Shown here piece by piece: positions 12,446 to 28,427 of a stretch of 64,000 nucleotides of DNA. The translations under genes and the position numbers were made by a program. Below the pieces are notes generated by a model. It saw only the letters and a list, made by a program, of their open reading frames with translations, was not told the DNA's origin and ran no database searches. This DNA is from Triangularia verruculosa (Eukaryota; Ascomycota; Sordariomycetes; Sordariales; Podosporaceae). The stretch covers positions 62,001-126,000 of the forward strand of contig MU863963.1 of NCBI GenBank assembly GCA_033296885.1, given 5' to 3'. Position 1 is the first letter of the stretch; every line of letters starts with the position of its first letter.

Positions 12446-12826
12446 ACGGCCACCTTCTTTCGAGCCCAGCGCCCGCACATTTCTCCGCCGCCGATTCTTG
12501 CCGGGCTTTTCACCATCTCCTAGTCGTGACTAGCGCCGAATTGATTTTGGTCGACATACTGAGGGGATTTGGCCGTAGCATCTTGGTCGACGCCTTATTG
12601 CTGTCGCTCGACGCTACCGCCATTCTACGCGCGCGCTGAAGCTCACCGCTGTCGACCGAGTTCAAAGTATATGGGAATCCGCCACGATCAAACTCTTGAC
12701 ACCCCGACCCTTGGCTCCGTGGCTGCCTCGCTCTCCCGATTTTCTCGCATCCTCCCACGCCATCTCAAGCCCGGTGCGGTCCAGAGAGAGACAGCAAGGA
12801 GTTGATCCCACACTGCAACTGCGGCC

Positions 12827-17398
<4,572 letters not shown>

Positions 17399-18622
17399 GG
17401 GGGAAAGGATGAAGATGGGACCGTTTCTATAATGTGCATCATGGGTACACGGTTATACGGAAAAGTGGGCAAGGGATTTGACTGGGCTTTTTTCTTTCAT
17501 GAGAAGCACAATAGTTTATATCTCGGTTTCCTCATTTTTTTCCTTCAGGTTTCAATGGACTCGGCATTTCTCTAATACGAGCGGTTGTTTGTTGTTTGGA
17601 AGGGAGGGAGGGAGGGAGTTTGGTAATCTGGGATCAAGCGGTATAAGGGCATTTCATATTTCTTGTTTTTTCCTATATAAGTCTCGCGGGACGGACGGAC
17701 GGTTTTTCTTTTTTTTTCTCTTGAAGGTCAGGCAGATAGGGTGATACCCCCCGTGAACTTTGTTTTATTTTCCTTGTTTGCTTCTTTCTTTTGCATTGGG
17801 ATTTATTTTGGATGTATAGGGAGTGTATATTATACTACTACTACTACTTTGAAGGGTCAGTAGATGTTGAGGGACGATGAATGGAAAAGTGTGACATTTT
17901 ATGACGAAACTGCATGTTGGTAGGGGTGTGTGTGAAGCTCTGGCCAAGTTTATTAGTGATGATGATTGTGGGGCGAGACGGGAGCGCGCCAATCCATGCA
18001 GGCAGGCCCAAGACGCGATGATGCGCTGTGGGCTGCTGGTGCCAAGACTGGGGGGGTTTTCTTCAGGCTTGTGAAGGGTCAAAGGGGAGCTGTCAATAGA
18101 CAGTTTGCTAAAAGGCATAAGAGTGATCAGAGAATAAACTGCTGCCTGATCAAGGCTTTTCAACGTCACACCTCTCACCGAACAGGGACCTACAGACGTA
18201 CCAAACTACCCGAGAACCCTGAAAGCTCTTGTAGCGCCCGTGAACAACGGGCATGGCAGTGGGGAATTTAGGAGCTTTCTCGCTAGCTTTAGCCCGAGAC
18301 AGGGGTGCGTTAGGTCCCTAGGCTAGCTTCTCTTCAGCGGGACAGCATGCTACTAGTGCTAATAACCCCCCAACCGCGACTTTTGGTGAACGACGACGCG
18401 ACTTTTTTTCAGTGTGGGCTTGTGCTTTTTGAATTTTGGGGGGGGGGGAGATGGGAGGGGGTTCCGCAATTAGGTACATCCCACCCATTTACTTGATTAC
18501 TACTGTACCTCTTTCATTCTTTTCCCTCCTCTGCCGAACACAAGAAACAGAACGCGTAAGGGTATTTGACGCGCATCCATACACGAACGTTACAAGATAT
18601 ATAAAGAGAGAGAAAGACAGCA
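17399..18622. other. intergenic region between MED15 and the Whi5-like gene
   Basis: Holds the MED15 3' flank, a short CTA microsatellite near 17837-17850, a G-run near 18437-18448 and the promoter of the Whi5-like gene with CGCG-core elements. No gene is seen. Confidence 0.5.
18552..18557. promoter_or_regulatory. MCB-type box ACGCGT upstream of the Whi5-like gene
   Basis: ACGCGT, the MluI cell-cycle box bound by MBF in yeasts, lies 66 bases before the start codon at 18623. Two further CGCG-core words, both CGCGACTTTT, lie at 18375-18384 and 18397-18406. Yeast NRM1 is itself an MBF target. Binding here is inferred from the motif only. Confidence 0.5.
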
Positions 18623-19806
18623 ATGGACAGCAGCACCACGCCCCTCCGCGTCCCACTCGGCTCGTTGGATCCCAACACGACAAACACCAATACCAACGCG
18701 TCGTCCTCGCCGGTCAAGAAAGTGATGATGCATAGTCCGTTGCAGAAGTCAGGGGAGAAGGGGATGATGATGGTGCAGACGCGCACGCCGCCCGAGACGG
18801 AGAGGAAGAGGGGGTTGGGGATGGGGGTTGAGGCTTCGTCGCCGACTGCTTCGCGAGTTGTTGCTGCTGCTACTACTACTTTAGTACCAGTACAAGAAGA
18901 GGGGAAGGAGGAGAGGGTGGTTAAAAAACCCCGTTTAAGCGTACGTTTTTTTCTTTGTCCTTTTCTGCCAACTGCTGATGTAGCGGGTAAAACTAATGGG
19001 TGTTGTGTGAGCAGTACTCAAGATCACCATCACCATCACCAGCGAAATCTTTGGTGTTTTCTAGCCCACCCATCACGGCGCAGAACAGCCTGGAGATTGA
19101 TGACATCTCGCAGGATGCTACTACACTGACGATTCCTGACGTTCCTGCTACACTACCAGTCCCAGTCCCAACACCAATGCAAACAACGACAACAAGACAA
19201 AGATTAACCCGTGAACAAGCCCGCCAGGTATTTCCCCTCTTTCTCCCCCTTGTTGTTGTCACAACAGTATACTAACATGTCCCAAAAAAGAAGGCAGAAA
19301 TCCTCCGCCTCCGCCTCGGTCTGGCAGATTACAAGGTCAAGACTGGGCAAACGGACGTGTCGCTGGATCAGCTGGAGAAGAGACAGATGCTGCGGCAGTG
19401 GGGGCAGCAGGCACAGACACAACCGCAAACGCAGACGCATCCGGGGTATCAACAGCAACGTAATAGACAGTGCTACTCCCGGGAGATGCCGCCGCCAAGG
19501 CAGGTGCCGCATCAGAGGAGGAGTTTAAGTGCTGCTGGTTGGGGGGAGGGGTTGTGGGAGGTGATGAGACGGAGGGAGGAACAGGGGGGGGAGGGGGAGG
19601 GGGAGGGGAGGGTGGTAAGGCACGGGAGGGAGGTGCGAGAGGGGGGGGAGGTGCGATATGAGAGGGTGAGGGTAGAGGAGGGGGAGGAAACGGAGGAGGA
19701 GGAGGGGGAGGAGGGGGAAATGGAATTGCCTAGGTTACCTAGGGAAGATGGGGATAGGAGGGGGGCGGTTAGTGGGTTGTTGAGTCTGAGTTTGGCTAGG
19801 GGGTAG
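18623..19806 (+). CDS. Whi5/Nrm1-family G1/S transcription repressor
   Basis: Predicted exons are 18623-18940, 19015-19227 and 19291-19806, with introns of 74 and 63 bases, giving 348 residues. Across the second junction the protein reads REQARQ then KAEILRLRLGLADYKVKTGQ. This resembles the short conserved motif with which Whi5 and Nrm1 bind SBF/MBF factors. The rest is low in complexity, as in known members. Many SP and TP sites (SSPVKK, HSPLQK, RTPPE, SRSPSPSPAK, FSSPP) are candidate CDK sites, in line with release by cyclin-dependent phosphorylation. A basic KKPRLS segment may aid nuclear import. The C-terminal third is rich in Glu, Gly and Arg. Family membership rests mainly on the single motif, so orthology to Whi5 or to Nrm1 cannot be decided. 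Confidence 0.75.
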
Positions 19807-21057
19807 AGTGGTGATGGATGGGGAGGAGGGGGTTAGGGTGTTTAAGGGTTATACACAGGCATTTGCTCTGTTCGTTTGGTAGAGTTTGGGATGGGGAGGG
19901 GAGGGTTGTTGTTGTACAATGTGGTTTGGGATTTGTAAAGTTTATAGATACCACCTTTTTTTATGTTAAATTGGGTCATTGTTTTTCGGGTTTTATTTAC
20001 TACAATGGCATATGGTTCAATACATTCTTCAGCCTGTGTCCTGAGCAAGTTGAATTTGATAGTATGATGTCGGTTGGTTGCGAGATCATGTTGGGCAGCT
20101 GCGACGTTTGAAGATTGAAACCAAAGTTGACTTGGCTCTCGCCTTCACGGTTTTCCATGATGCGTGCTGTTGAGGAATGCAGTGGACTTGTGCATAAAAG
20201 ACACGTTCAAATTGAAACATTTCTCGCCCATTGTTTCCCACGCGTCCAGTCCTTTGCTTCACATTCCAGTTTCTTTCAGCCTTCTTTTGGTGTTGGTGGG
20301 GTTGTGAAACGAGACACGCACGCGCAACAGGAAAACGAGAAACAGGGGGTGGCGGGAAGGGGTTTCTTTTTTTCTATGATGAACCTAAAAGGGTTTAGTT
20401 TGTGTAAATCCCACGTGGCAGCCACGATCTTAGTTCACGGTTATTAACCGCTTTTGTGATGAGATGTGACGCTGTTGGGGGTTTAAGAGGGATGAGACTA
20501 GGTAGCTGATTAATTAATTATGGGTTGGTGAGGTGCTGGAAAGTGTGTTAAGGGATGTTGGTTGAGGGGTGCTGTGAGATAGGAGGAGTGGATGATTAGA
20601 AGGGGACTGTGAAGGAGGGGGTTTGGTGTTGTGGGGGGTGATCGGTTGGGGAGGGGGAGGGGGTGGTGTTGAGGGAAAAAGGGGTGTTGATATCCTCAGA
20701 GGTATGTCTCCTTGACTGGGGGTGGTGGTATTGATATTTTCTAAAAGGGCGGGCGATTGATAGGAAAAAGGTCTATGAACCCCTTCTCTTAAAGGTGGTT
20801 TTCAGCTTTCTTTCCATCAAAAGTATTTCTATCTACGTACGATTAGCTGTATTTGTTGCACTGGACAGACTTCAGGAACATAGCACATAAAATATCAAAT
20901 CGCCCTCATGATAACAAGTCTGGGTTCCTGTTATATCATAATGAAATTCTAGTCAACACTTACTTCTTCTACACCAACGAGAACTTTAGCCATGGTATCT
21001 CTGGTTTGCCAGCAACTCTGTATTATAAGCAATAAGTTGCATACTATCTCTCATCCT
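19807..21057. other. intergenic region between convergent genes
   Basis: Contains G-rich tracts at 20590-20660 and AT-rich sequence near 20820-21040, next to the 3' ends of the Whi5-like and NRDE2 genes. No gene is seen. Confidence 0.5.
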
Positions 21058-24000
21058 TCACCAAGAACTATCCCCCATTATTAATAAATCCTCCAGCTCA
21101 ACACCCACCCGCCCCCCCTTCCCAACAAACGTCCCCACCACCCCCCTCAGCTCCTCCCCCGCCATCCCCACCCCCTCCCCAAACGCCTCCAAATACAACC
21201 CCTTCCCCCACGAGCACCCCGCCATCCCCCTGTAAAACACCCCCTTGGCATGTCTCTCCAGTTCCTTCTTCCCACTACAAAACCTGAGAAACCCCCTCCA
21301 CAACTCCGCGCTCCCCTCGCAGCTCTCCACCGCGCTCTCAAACGCTGCTTTCGTCGAGTGCGCAGTCCCATTCTGCACTTCATACATGATCGCGAAACGT
21401 CGGTTACTAAGAGAATCGTGCTCGGGAGAGAGCAAGGTTGATTGCAGAAGAACACGGACCGGGTCGTTGAGGGTGAGCGGGGGTTGTGCCCATGATAACA
21501 GAGATAAAAACATGGTGTTGGAGGGGAAGTGTTCCAGGTAGGACATGAGATGGAACAGAAAAAAGGTTGGGCGGTGAGGACCGGTGGTGGCGTGTAAGTA
21601 GAGGAGCCGGGAGGCGGTTTGGAGGAGGCGTTCGAGATCGGAAGAGTGCTCTAGAGATCGGGAGCGGAATTCGGTGAGCAAAGCGGGGAGGGTGGAGAGA
21701 GCGGACGTGATGTTGCCTTGGTTTGGGGAGGTTGGTTCGGAGGTGGGGGCGTCTGAGGAGAGGTATTCGAGGAGTAAAAGGCTTTCGGCGTGGGTGGTGG
21801 TTGTTTGGAGGTCGCCTGAGGAGAGGGAGAAGTCCCGTATTGTAGAAAAATGGGATTTGGCTTTTAGGAGGGCAGCTGGGGATGGTGGGAGGATAGTGCT
21901 ACTGTCGGAATCAACGGAGCGGCAGAGCTGGATGAGGGCGAGGTCTTTCTGGCCGGATTGGAGATGGAGCCAGACACGGGTGTTCCAGAGGAGCTGGCTG
22001 CCGGGGAGGCTGGTGGCCGAGTCGAGGACTCTGAAAGCAAGCTCGGAGTTGCCGTTTGCCCATTCGATGAGGGCATAGGCGTTGTAGAGGCGGATGTTGG
22101 CGGTGTACTGCTTTAGAAGGGCCTTTGCGACTTTCTTGGTGGATTTTGGGTCGCTGTTGTGCCATACCATGGCGAGGTAAATCTCGGCTAGGTCTTCGCA
22201 GTGGTAGTCTGTGACTAGGCGCTTGAGTGTTCCAAGGACCCAGGGGAGGTCGAGTTGGCTTGCTTCGGGGCGGTGAGTTTGGTTCCAGGAATCCAAACAC
22301 TTGAACCAGCCTTTTTTGGTGAAGAGAAGTTCAGGAGAAACGGCCATATCACCACCTTGTTGCCCGAATTCCGGCGGTGGCTTGGACAAATCAACCTCGA
22401 CACTCTCGATGTTATCTCGTTTGTTAATCTCCCAAGGCCGGAAAGCTTGCCCTTTGGGAGCCAACAACGGATCTTGCCTCCAGCTTTTGGCAAAGGCATC
22501 TTCACAAGCAGAAGGAATGCCAACAAACACCCCGAAGCCCTCCACTACCAATCTCTTGGCAATATCCAGGACCTCAGGCGGGAACCAGACAACGAAGTCC
22601 TTGATGTCACCCCACATGACAACTCTAAACGGATCGTCGTCTGTTCCTTCGTCAAGAGTCCTCGCCGGCATCCTGGACTGCTCAGCACGTTTCTTCTCGG
22701 TAGCAACCCAGAGCTGATATGGATCTTTGTAATCTCCAACATCGACATTTCCGTCTCGGCCGTCAAACTTGGGGTCTGGCGGCAACTCATCACCACCACT
22801 CGCCACAAAATGCGCCCACCCCTTTGCGCCCTCCTCACCGAATCTAGAAACTTCGCTCTCCCAAAACTCTTCAAATAACTTAGGTGAGGAAGCATTCGGT
22901 GGACGTGAAAATGTCATCTCCAACAACGCCTGCCAGGCAGCAACAGCCCGCTCGACATACCCGGCATCTTGCAAGAGTCTAGTAAGTCGAAGAAAGACAT
23001 AGACAATATGCTGGCATCTTTCCAAGCTGTGATTCCCCTCTAATCCAGTCAACTCTCCCGCAAGAGCATGTAGCTTAGCAGTGAGCATATCCCGTATCTT
23101 CTCCACAGTACAGCTCCCCACCCTCGACATCTCCCAGTTTACCCTCGCCCGCCAGAGCTCGAAGCTGCTGTCTGGAGTTGTCTTGTATTTTTGAGGAAGA
23201 CTCTCCCATTTCCTAGCCGCGGTTTTATCGTCCCAGATTTTGAGGCCGGCGGTCATCATCCCCAGGATCAGAGTATCATTTTGGCCAGGCGGCGATGAAG
23301 ACGGGAGATGGCCCAGGGCTTGTTCGTACAGGGAGAGTTTAATTTCGGCGAGGGCGTGTGTCTCGTTATCTGTGCGAGGACGTTGGTGGCCGATGTCTTC
23401 TGCGAATAGAGAGTCCTGGAGGGGGATGAGTTTGAGCCAGGAGGAGATGTCGGTGGGGGCGGAGCGGAGGTGGCGGGTGAGACGGATGGATTCTGCTTTG
23501 GTGGAGGAGAGCTCTTTCTTTTCTTCTGACGAGCCTTCATCATCGTCTTCGGAGGCTGATGATTCAGAGTCTGAAGGTGGTGGTTTGGCCTTGCCGTAGA
23601 TGGAACGGTAATTGGGCTGTTCATTATCGGAGTCTGATTCAGGGCTTTCTTGCCCGCGTTTGCGCTTCTTGGAGGGTTCAAGAGCGATGAACTCTTCTGA
23701 TGGCGGTGGAGGAGGCTTGGTCGATGACCGGATTCGTCTCGACTTGGTACGCCGAATCTGTGATAGGAGGGCCTTGTCCTTGAAGGCCGAGCCTAAGCCT
23801 TCGCGGGAAAAAGATAGAGAGAATAAGTCTCTTGGACCATCGCGGTGGAGGATGAGACGTCCTTTTGATCCCAAGATCCTGCCGCTGCCAGAGCGGTAAT
23901 AGGCTGGAATTTTGGAACGATCATTACCGCCATAGCGAAAGATGAGAGGATCGCCTTTCTTGTCAATGAAGAAATTGTCATTGGTAGTCAAGGCGGCTGG

Positions 24001-24408
24001 AGTAGTCTTGAGCGAGCTTCTAGGCTGAGACGAGGCTTCCCGTGAGCTACGATGCCGGTCTCTGTCCCTTTCTCTATCCTTCTCTCTATCCCGATGTCTG
24101 TCCCTGTCTCTGCTCCTATCCCTCTTCCTGTCACCATCGTCTTCACGATGTCGTCGACGACGCTCATCTTCCCGCCCTTGAGAATCACGGTGCCTGTCAC
24201 GCTCTCTCTCGCGGTCATGATGCCTCTCACGGCGGTCATGATCATCACGTCTCCTTTTGGATTCCCCACCGGGGTCCCCGTGCCGGTCTTTGGCAAGTTT
24301 CCGTGCCTCCCCCGAAGCGGGCCCAGTCTCGGGCTCGGGTGTGGGTTTTGGCTGGAAGGATCCGAACTTGGGCACGGCGCGTTGCCGTTTCTCCTCTTTT
24401 GACGACAT
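21058..24408 (-). CDS. nrde2: NRDE2 homologue, nuclear RNA surveillance protein
   Basis: One exon of 1116 residues, starting at an ATG (24408) with MSSKEEKRQRAVPKFGSFQP. Residues about 45-130 are an Arg/Asp/Glu-rich RD/RE region. The block near 145-215 (FFIDKKGDPLIFRYGG, then PAYYRSGSGRILG and GPRDLFSLSF) matches the start of the NRDE-2 family. The long remainder fits helical HAT/TPR-like repeats, as in the family. NRDE-2 proteins act in the nucleus with the exosome helicase Mtr4. In worms they are needed for nuclear RNAi, and in fission yeast (Nrl1) they affect splicing and silencing. The gene diverges from the CLC gene across 1.1 kb. It is intact and of full length; its exact role in this organism is inferred. 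Confidence 0.87.
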   Translation of the reverse strand: MSSKEEKRQRAVPKFGSFQPKPTPEPETGPASGEARKLAKDRHGDPGGESKRRRDDHDRRERHHDRERERDRHRDSQGREDERRRRHREDDGDRKRDRSRDRDRHRDREKDRERDRDRHRSSREASSQPRSSLKTTPAALTTNDNFFIDKKGDPLIFRYGGNDRSKIPAYYRSGSGRILGSKGRLILHRDGPRDLFSLSFSREGLGSAFKDKALLSQIRRTKSRRIRSSTKPPPPPSEEFIALEPSKKRKRGQESPESDSDNEQPNYRSIYGKAKPPPSDSESSASEDDDEGSSEEKKELSSTKAESIRLTRHLRSAPTDISSWLKLIPLQDSLFAEDIGHQRPRTDNETHALAEIKLSLYEQALGHLPSSSPPGQNDTLILGMMTAGLKIWDDKTAARKWESLPQKYKTTPDSSFELWRARVNWEMSRVGSCTVEKIRDMLTAKLHALAGELTGLEGNHSLERCQHIVYVFLRLTRLLQDAGYVERAVAAWQALLEMTFSRPPNASSPKLFEEFWESEVSRFGEEGAKGWAHFVASGGDELPPDPKFDGRDGNVDVGDYKDPYQLWVATEKKRAEQSRMPARTLDEGTDDDPFRVVMWGDIKDFVVWFPPEVLDIAKRLVVEGFGVFVGIPSACEDAFAKSWRQDPLLAPKGQAFRPWEINKRDNIESVEVDLSKPPPEFGQQGGDMAVSPELLFTKKGWFKCLDSWNQTHRPEASQLDLPWVLGTLKRLVTDYHCEDLAEIYLAMVWHNSDPKSTKKVAKALLKQYTANIRLYNAYALIEWANGNSELAFRVLDSATSLPGSQLLWNTRVWLHLQSGQKDLALIQLCRSVDSDSSTILPPSPAALLKAKSHFSTIRDFSLSSGDLQTTTTHAESLLLLEYLSSDAPTSEPTSPNQGNITSALSTLPALLTEFRSRSLEHSSDLERLLQTASRLLYLHATTGPHRPTFFLFHLMSYLEHFPSNTMFLSLLSWAQPPLTLNDPVRVLLQSTLLSPEHDSLSNRRFAIMYEVQNGTAHSTKAAFESAVESCEGSAELWRGFLRFCSGKKELERHAKGVFYRGMAGCSWGKGLYLEAFGEGVGMAGEELRGVVGTFVGKGGRVGVELEDLLIMGDSSW

Positions 24409-25511
24409 CGTACGAGCTGCCAGAGTGAAGATCTATGCAGGCGGCCCCTCACCTCCTCCCCTTAGCCTCCTGATGCCTGTGATCGAGTCATGTAACAACA
24501 CGCGATGTTTGAGGTGAGTATCGGATGATGAAGAAAAAAAAGAGTGAAGAGAGAGAGAGAGAGAGATAAGGGTTATCTGTCGGTAGATAAATAATGTCAC
24601 GTCTCTACGTTACACTCAAACGGGCCCGGTTGAATATGTTTGTTGGTTTGTTCATTGATTCGCGATTTCCGAAGTGTCACTGAGCATTTCCCCAGGTTTA
24701 GGCCTTGATTGCCTGCCGGGAGGAGACCCTCTGTCGCGGCAGCGGCGCCTAAAAAAAGAATGGCCAATAGGCAGCGCGGGATGCGCCATCAGGGACCACT
24801 ATGACATAGCGTGTTTCTCGGCTCGAATGTCGGTGTCAACAACAACACCGGCTCCGGGTTCCTTTGGCTTTGTTCTCTTCGCGGAGTTCGGGTGATTCGG
24901 CTGACATTTGACAAGTGACAGTGACTGAGGGATAAACACCAGATGATACTGTCGAGGAGCAGGGAATCTACCAGGAACAAGGCTGGTTGAAGAAACAAAT
25001 CATCTGAGCAGCCCAGCACCGCCGCCCGGGCCTATGACGCCAAGTGAGACAGTGCTGTATGCACGTGGAGTGGCACTAATACCACTCTCTCCAACAGCGA
25101 CTGGCTCAGCCATCCTATCTCCTCCCCCAACAACACCTTCCACCACCGCATTTTGGGGCCATACCGACCAAGAGACCTGCCCTCATTGCGGCGAGGTGAT
25201 TTCTTCTTTTTCTTCTCTCTCGGTTGGACAAGACAGTGCAGTTGTACATAGTGTGTGTGTCTTCTCTTTTCTCCGGCTTTTTCCTTCCCTCACGCGATAT
25301 ACCGTGACACACACCCACCACCTTCCCGTGTTGTTCGACATTGGTCTCATGGCCCTCCATCCTGGAAGCTAAGACCGACCCGATCTTGAATCTTCGATTT
25401 CGAATCCTCACATCCGGGCAGCAGCGACGCACTGCCAACTGTTCTGCCACTCGCCGCCGATCTTCTCTTCCGATCGCTACCCGGTGACAACTCATCATCT
25501 CCACCGTTGTC
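24409..25511. other. divergent promoter region of NRDE2 and the CLC gene
   Basis: Contains a GA run at about 24547-24566 and no convincing reading frame. It must carry both promoters and the leader of the CLC gene. Confidence 0.5.
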
Positions 25512-28427
25512 ATGACAGGAAGGCGCCATGCCCCGCGCCTGCGCGAGCCATCCGGGCCGGCAGCAACCGGCGACAACAACAACGACAACAATGAAGAGGC
25601 TCAACCTTCGCAGTCGTCCCAGTACCTCTCCCTACCGAGCTCCCCAACCTCCTTCCGCCGACCCCGCATCATGTCCCGTCGACCCTCCAACTCCGAGGGA
25701 GCCCCCGACGAGCGGACCTCGTTGCTCGGAGGGCCGCCTCGGACGTCGCGGATAAGAATCGCGAGTGCGCATGGATCGCCGAGGGTGCCGCATCTGTCTA
25801 GAAATCAGAGCTACGCCGGTATGTTTGAGCTCTAGTCTTACGACTGTCTTACGGTGTCACTAATATTCGGCTGTGTGCAGATAGTGTCAAGTCGCACCGC
25901 CACCACTCCCGCGCCAACTCGTGGGGATCCCGCCTGATTCAAGCCATCGGCGACCGCCAGGAATCCTATGGCGGAATTGCCGACTCCAAGGGTTCGCTGT
26001 ATCCAGATGATCGCGTCTGGTACGATCAGTTTACCTCCACCGATTGGGTCCACGATTCCATTGCGGATGCCTACCGCGTCAAGGCCCTCCGGTCAAGAAA
26101 AGATTTCTGGGGGAGGGTCTATGTGTTGTTTGACGGAGCTCAAGGATGGATTCTGAGTGCATTGGTCGGCTTCATTGTTGCCGTGCTGGCGTACGCGGTC
26201 AATGTTAGCGAGGCGACCGTGTTTGACTTCAAGGATGGGTATTGTGCGAGGGGGTGGTTGATCAACGAGAAGGTGAGAACATTCCCTGATCAGCGGTATG
26301 GATTGAACTAACAAGAACACAGGCTTGCTGCCCTCATGGCGACTGCACCGACTGGAGGGACTGGGGCGACGTCCTCAACGGCTTTCCGTTTGGAAAGAAC
26401 ACTACTGAATGGCTTGTTTACATGATCATGGTCATCCTGCTGTCTGTCGCCTCCTGCCTCCTGGCCCTGACGACCAAGACTGTGGTCCCTTCGGCATACC
26501 GGCTCACGACATTGGATGAGAATCTCGCTGCCGAGAACGCACATGGGGCCGACCACGATAATGACGATGGTACCAATATCAGTCCGCGCCACTCGTATGT
26601 CGATGAGCAAGGGTCATCATCCGATAACGCGCCCATGATTTACTATTCCGCCGCCGGCAGTGGTGTGGCCGAGGTCAGAGTCATTCTCTCTGGCTTTGTT
26701 CTTCACGGTTTCTTGGGTCTCAAGACGTTGCTGATCAAGACCTTGGGCTTGATTCTCAGTGTGGCTTCTGGTCTGTCTCTTGGCAAGGAAGGCCCGTACG
26801 TGCATATCGCCACTTGCGTTGGCAACATCGCCTGCAGATTGTTTAGCAAGTATGACCGAAATGATGCCAAGCGCAGAGAAGTTCTTTCTGCTGCGGCGGC
26901 AGCTGGTGTGGCGGTTGCTTTTGGTGCTCCGTTGGGCGGAGTGTTGTTTGGCTTGGAGGAAGTTGCGTATTTCTTCCCAGCCAAGACACTGTTCAGAACC
27001 TTTTTCTGCTGCATCACGGCGGCTCTGACGCTCAAGTTCTTGAATCCCTATGGGACGCACAAGATTGTCATGTTCCAGGTACGGTACCTGGTGGATTGGG
27101 AGTATTTCGAGATTGGAAGCTTCATTCTCGTGGGTGTGCTGGGCGGAGCGGCGGGAGCCTTGTTCATCAAGGCTTCGAGGCGCTGGGCTAAGACCTTCAG
27201 GCGGATCCCGGTCATCAAGGCGTACCCGCTGCTGGAAGTCGTGTTGGTGGCTTTTGTGACGGGGTTGATTGGGTATTGGAATATGTTTACGAAGCTGCCG
27301 GTGGCGAAATTGTTGTACAACTTGGCGGCTCCGTGTGACGACCTGGATAACAACCTGGAGAACCTGGGGTTGTGCCCGGAAAGCATCGAGAAGATTCCGC
27401 CCGTGCTGTGGAATTTGCTGATGGCGTTCTTGATCAAGGGTTTCCTGACGATTATTACCTTTGGTATCAAGGTGCCGGCCGGTATCTATGTCCCGTCCAT
27501 GGTGGTCGGTGGTCTGATGGGGAGGAGCATCGGGCATATGGTCCAGTGGTGGGTCATGGCCACGCCGAGCTGGGGGGTGTGGGGGACTTGTTCGGCGACG
27601 AGCGCTACCTGCATTCAGCCCGGCGTGTACGGATTGATTGCGGCCGGTTCAACAATGTGCGGCGTGACGAGGTTGTCGGTGACGCTGGCGGTTATCTTGT
27701 TTGAGCTGACGGGGAGTTTGGACTATGTCTTGCCGTTTTCGCTGGCGATTCTGGTGGCCAAGTGGACGGCTGACGCGATTGAGCCGTTGAGCATTTACGA
27801 CTTGTTGACGGAGATGAACTCTTACCCGTTCTTGAACAACAAGCACAAGCCAATCTTCACGTCGGAGCTGGCGGACATTGTGCCGAGGGTGAGGAAGGAG
27901 AGGATCATTGACATCAGCACGAGCCCGGTGGTGCCGGCGATGAGTTTGAGGACCAAGCTGGAGATGTTGCACAGGGCCGGAGAGCTGGACGGGGGATTGC
28001 CGATTATTCGACACGGCATTCTGGTCGGGTTGATCCCGGCGCCGGATTTGGAGTATGCGCTGGATAACCTGCAGGATGAGGGTTCGAGCTTGTGCCTGAT
28101 GGCGAGCGTGCCGACGATTGACGATTCGGACGATGGGATGCCGGATCCGACGGACTTTACGCCGTATATTGACCCGGCCCCGGTGGCGCTGGATATCAGG
28201 TCGCCGATGGACTTGGTGTATGAGTGTTTTGTGAAGCTGGGGTTGAGGTATATTTGTATACTGAGGGATGGGAAGTATGCGGGGATGGTAAGTTTTTTTC
28301 TTTTTTTTTTTTTTACTCGAAAGACAAGAGGAAAGAGAAGGCTAACTAACATGTGATGACACAGACACACAAGAAGACGTTTGTCAAGTATATGAGGGAG
28401 TTGGAGGAGAAGGAGGGACGTATGTAA
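25512..28427 (+). CDS. CLC-family chloride/proton exchanger (Gef1/CLC-type)
   Basis: Predicted exons are 25512-25818, 25881-26272, 26323-28287 and 28365-28427, giving 908 residues. The polar cytosolic N-terminus has a DERTSLLGG segment like acidic dileucine sorting signals. Ion-path motifs are present: GSGVAEVR (selectivity filter serine, with Ala where many CLCs have Pro), GKEGPYVH (gating Glu) and GIYVPS. LFGLEEVAYFFP keeps the proton glutamate found in CLC-3/4/5-type exchangers, so transport is probably Cl-/H+ exchange in Golgi, endosomes or vacuole. Two CBS domains follow (from about residue 705). The last exon encodes only THKKTFVKYMRELEEKEGRM. A possible extra intron from 28420 (GTATGT) to 28499 would give another C-terminus, so the end is less sure than the body. 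Confidence 0.9.

Larger units (their letters stand above)
5072..12826. other. 7.7 kb stretch without a convincing gene
   Basis: Only short, compositionally odd reading frames occur, without recognisable domains or supporting splice patterns. Visible landmarks are an inverted repeat at 9323-9349, a GA run at 11899-11916, a cluster of GGTACC-like words at 11963-12000 and a CGA/CAA repeat at 12405-12445. The last kilobase is probably the promoter and leader of MED15. Non-coding transcripts cannot be excluded. Confidence 0.5.
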
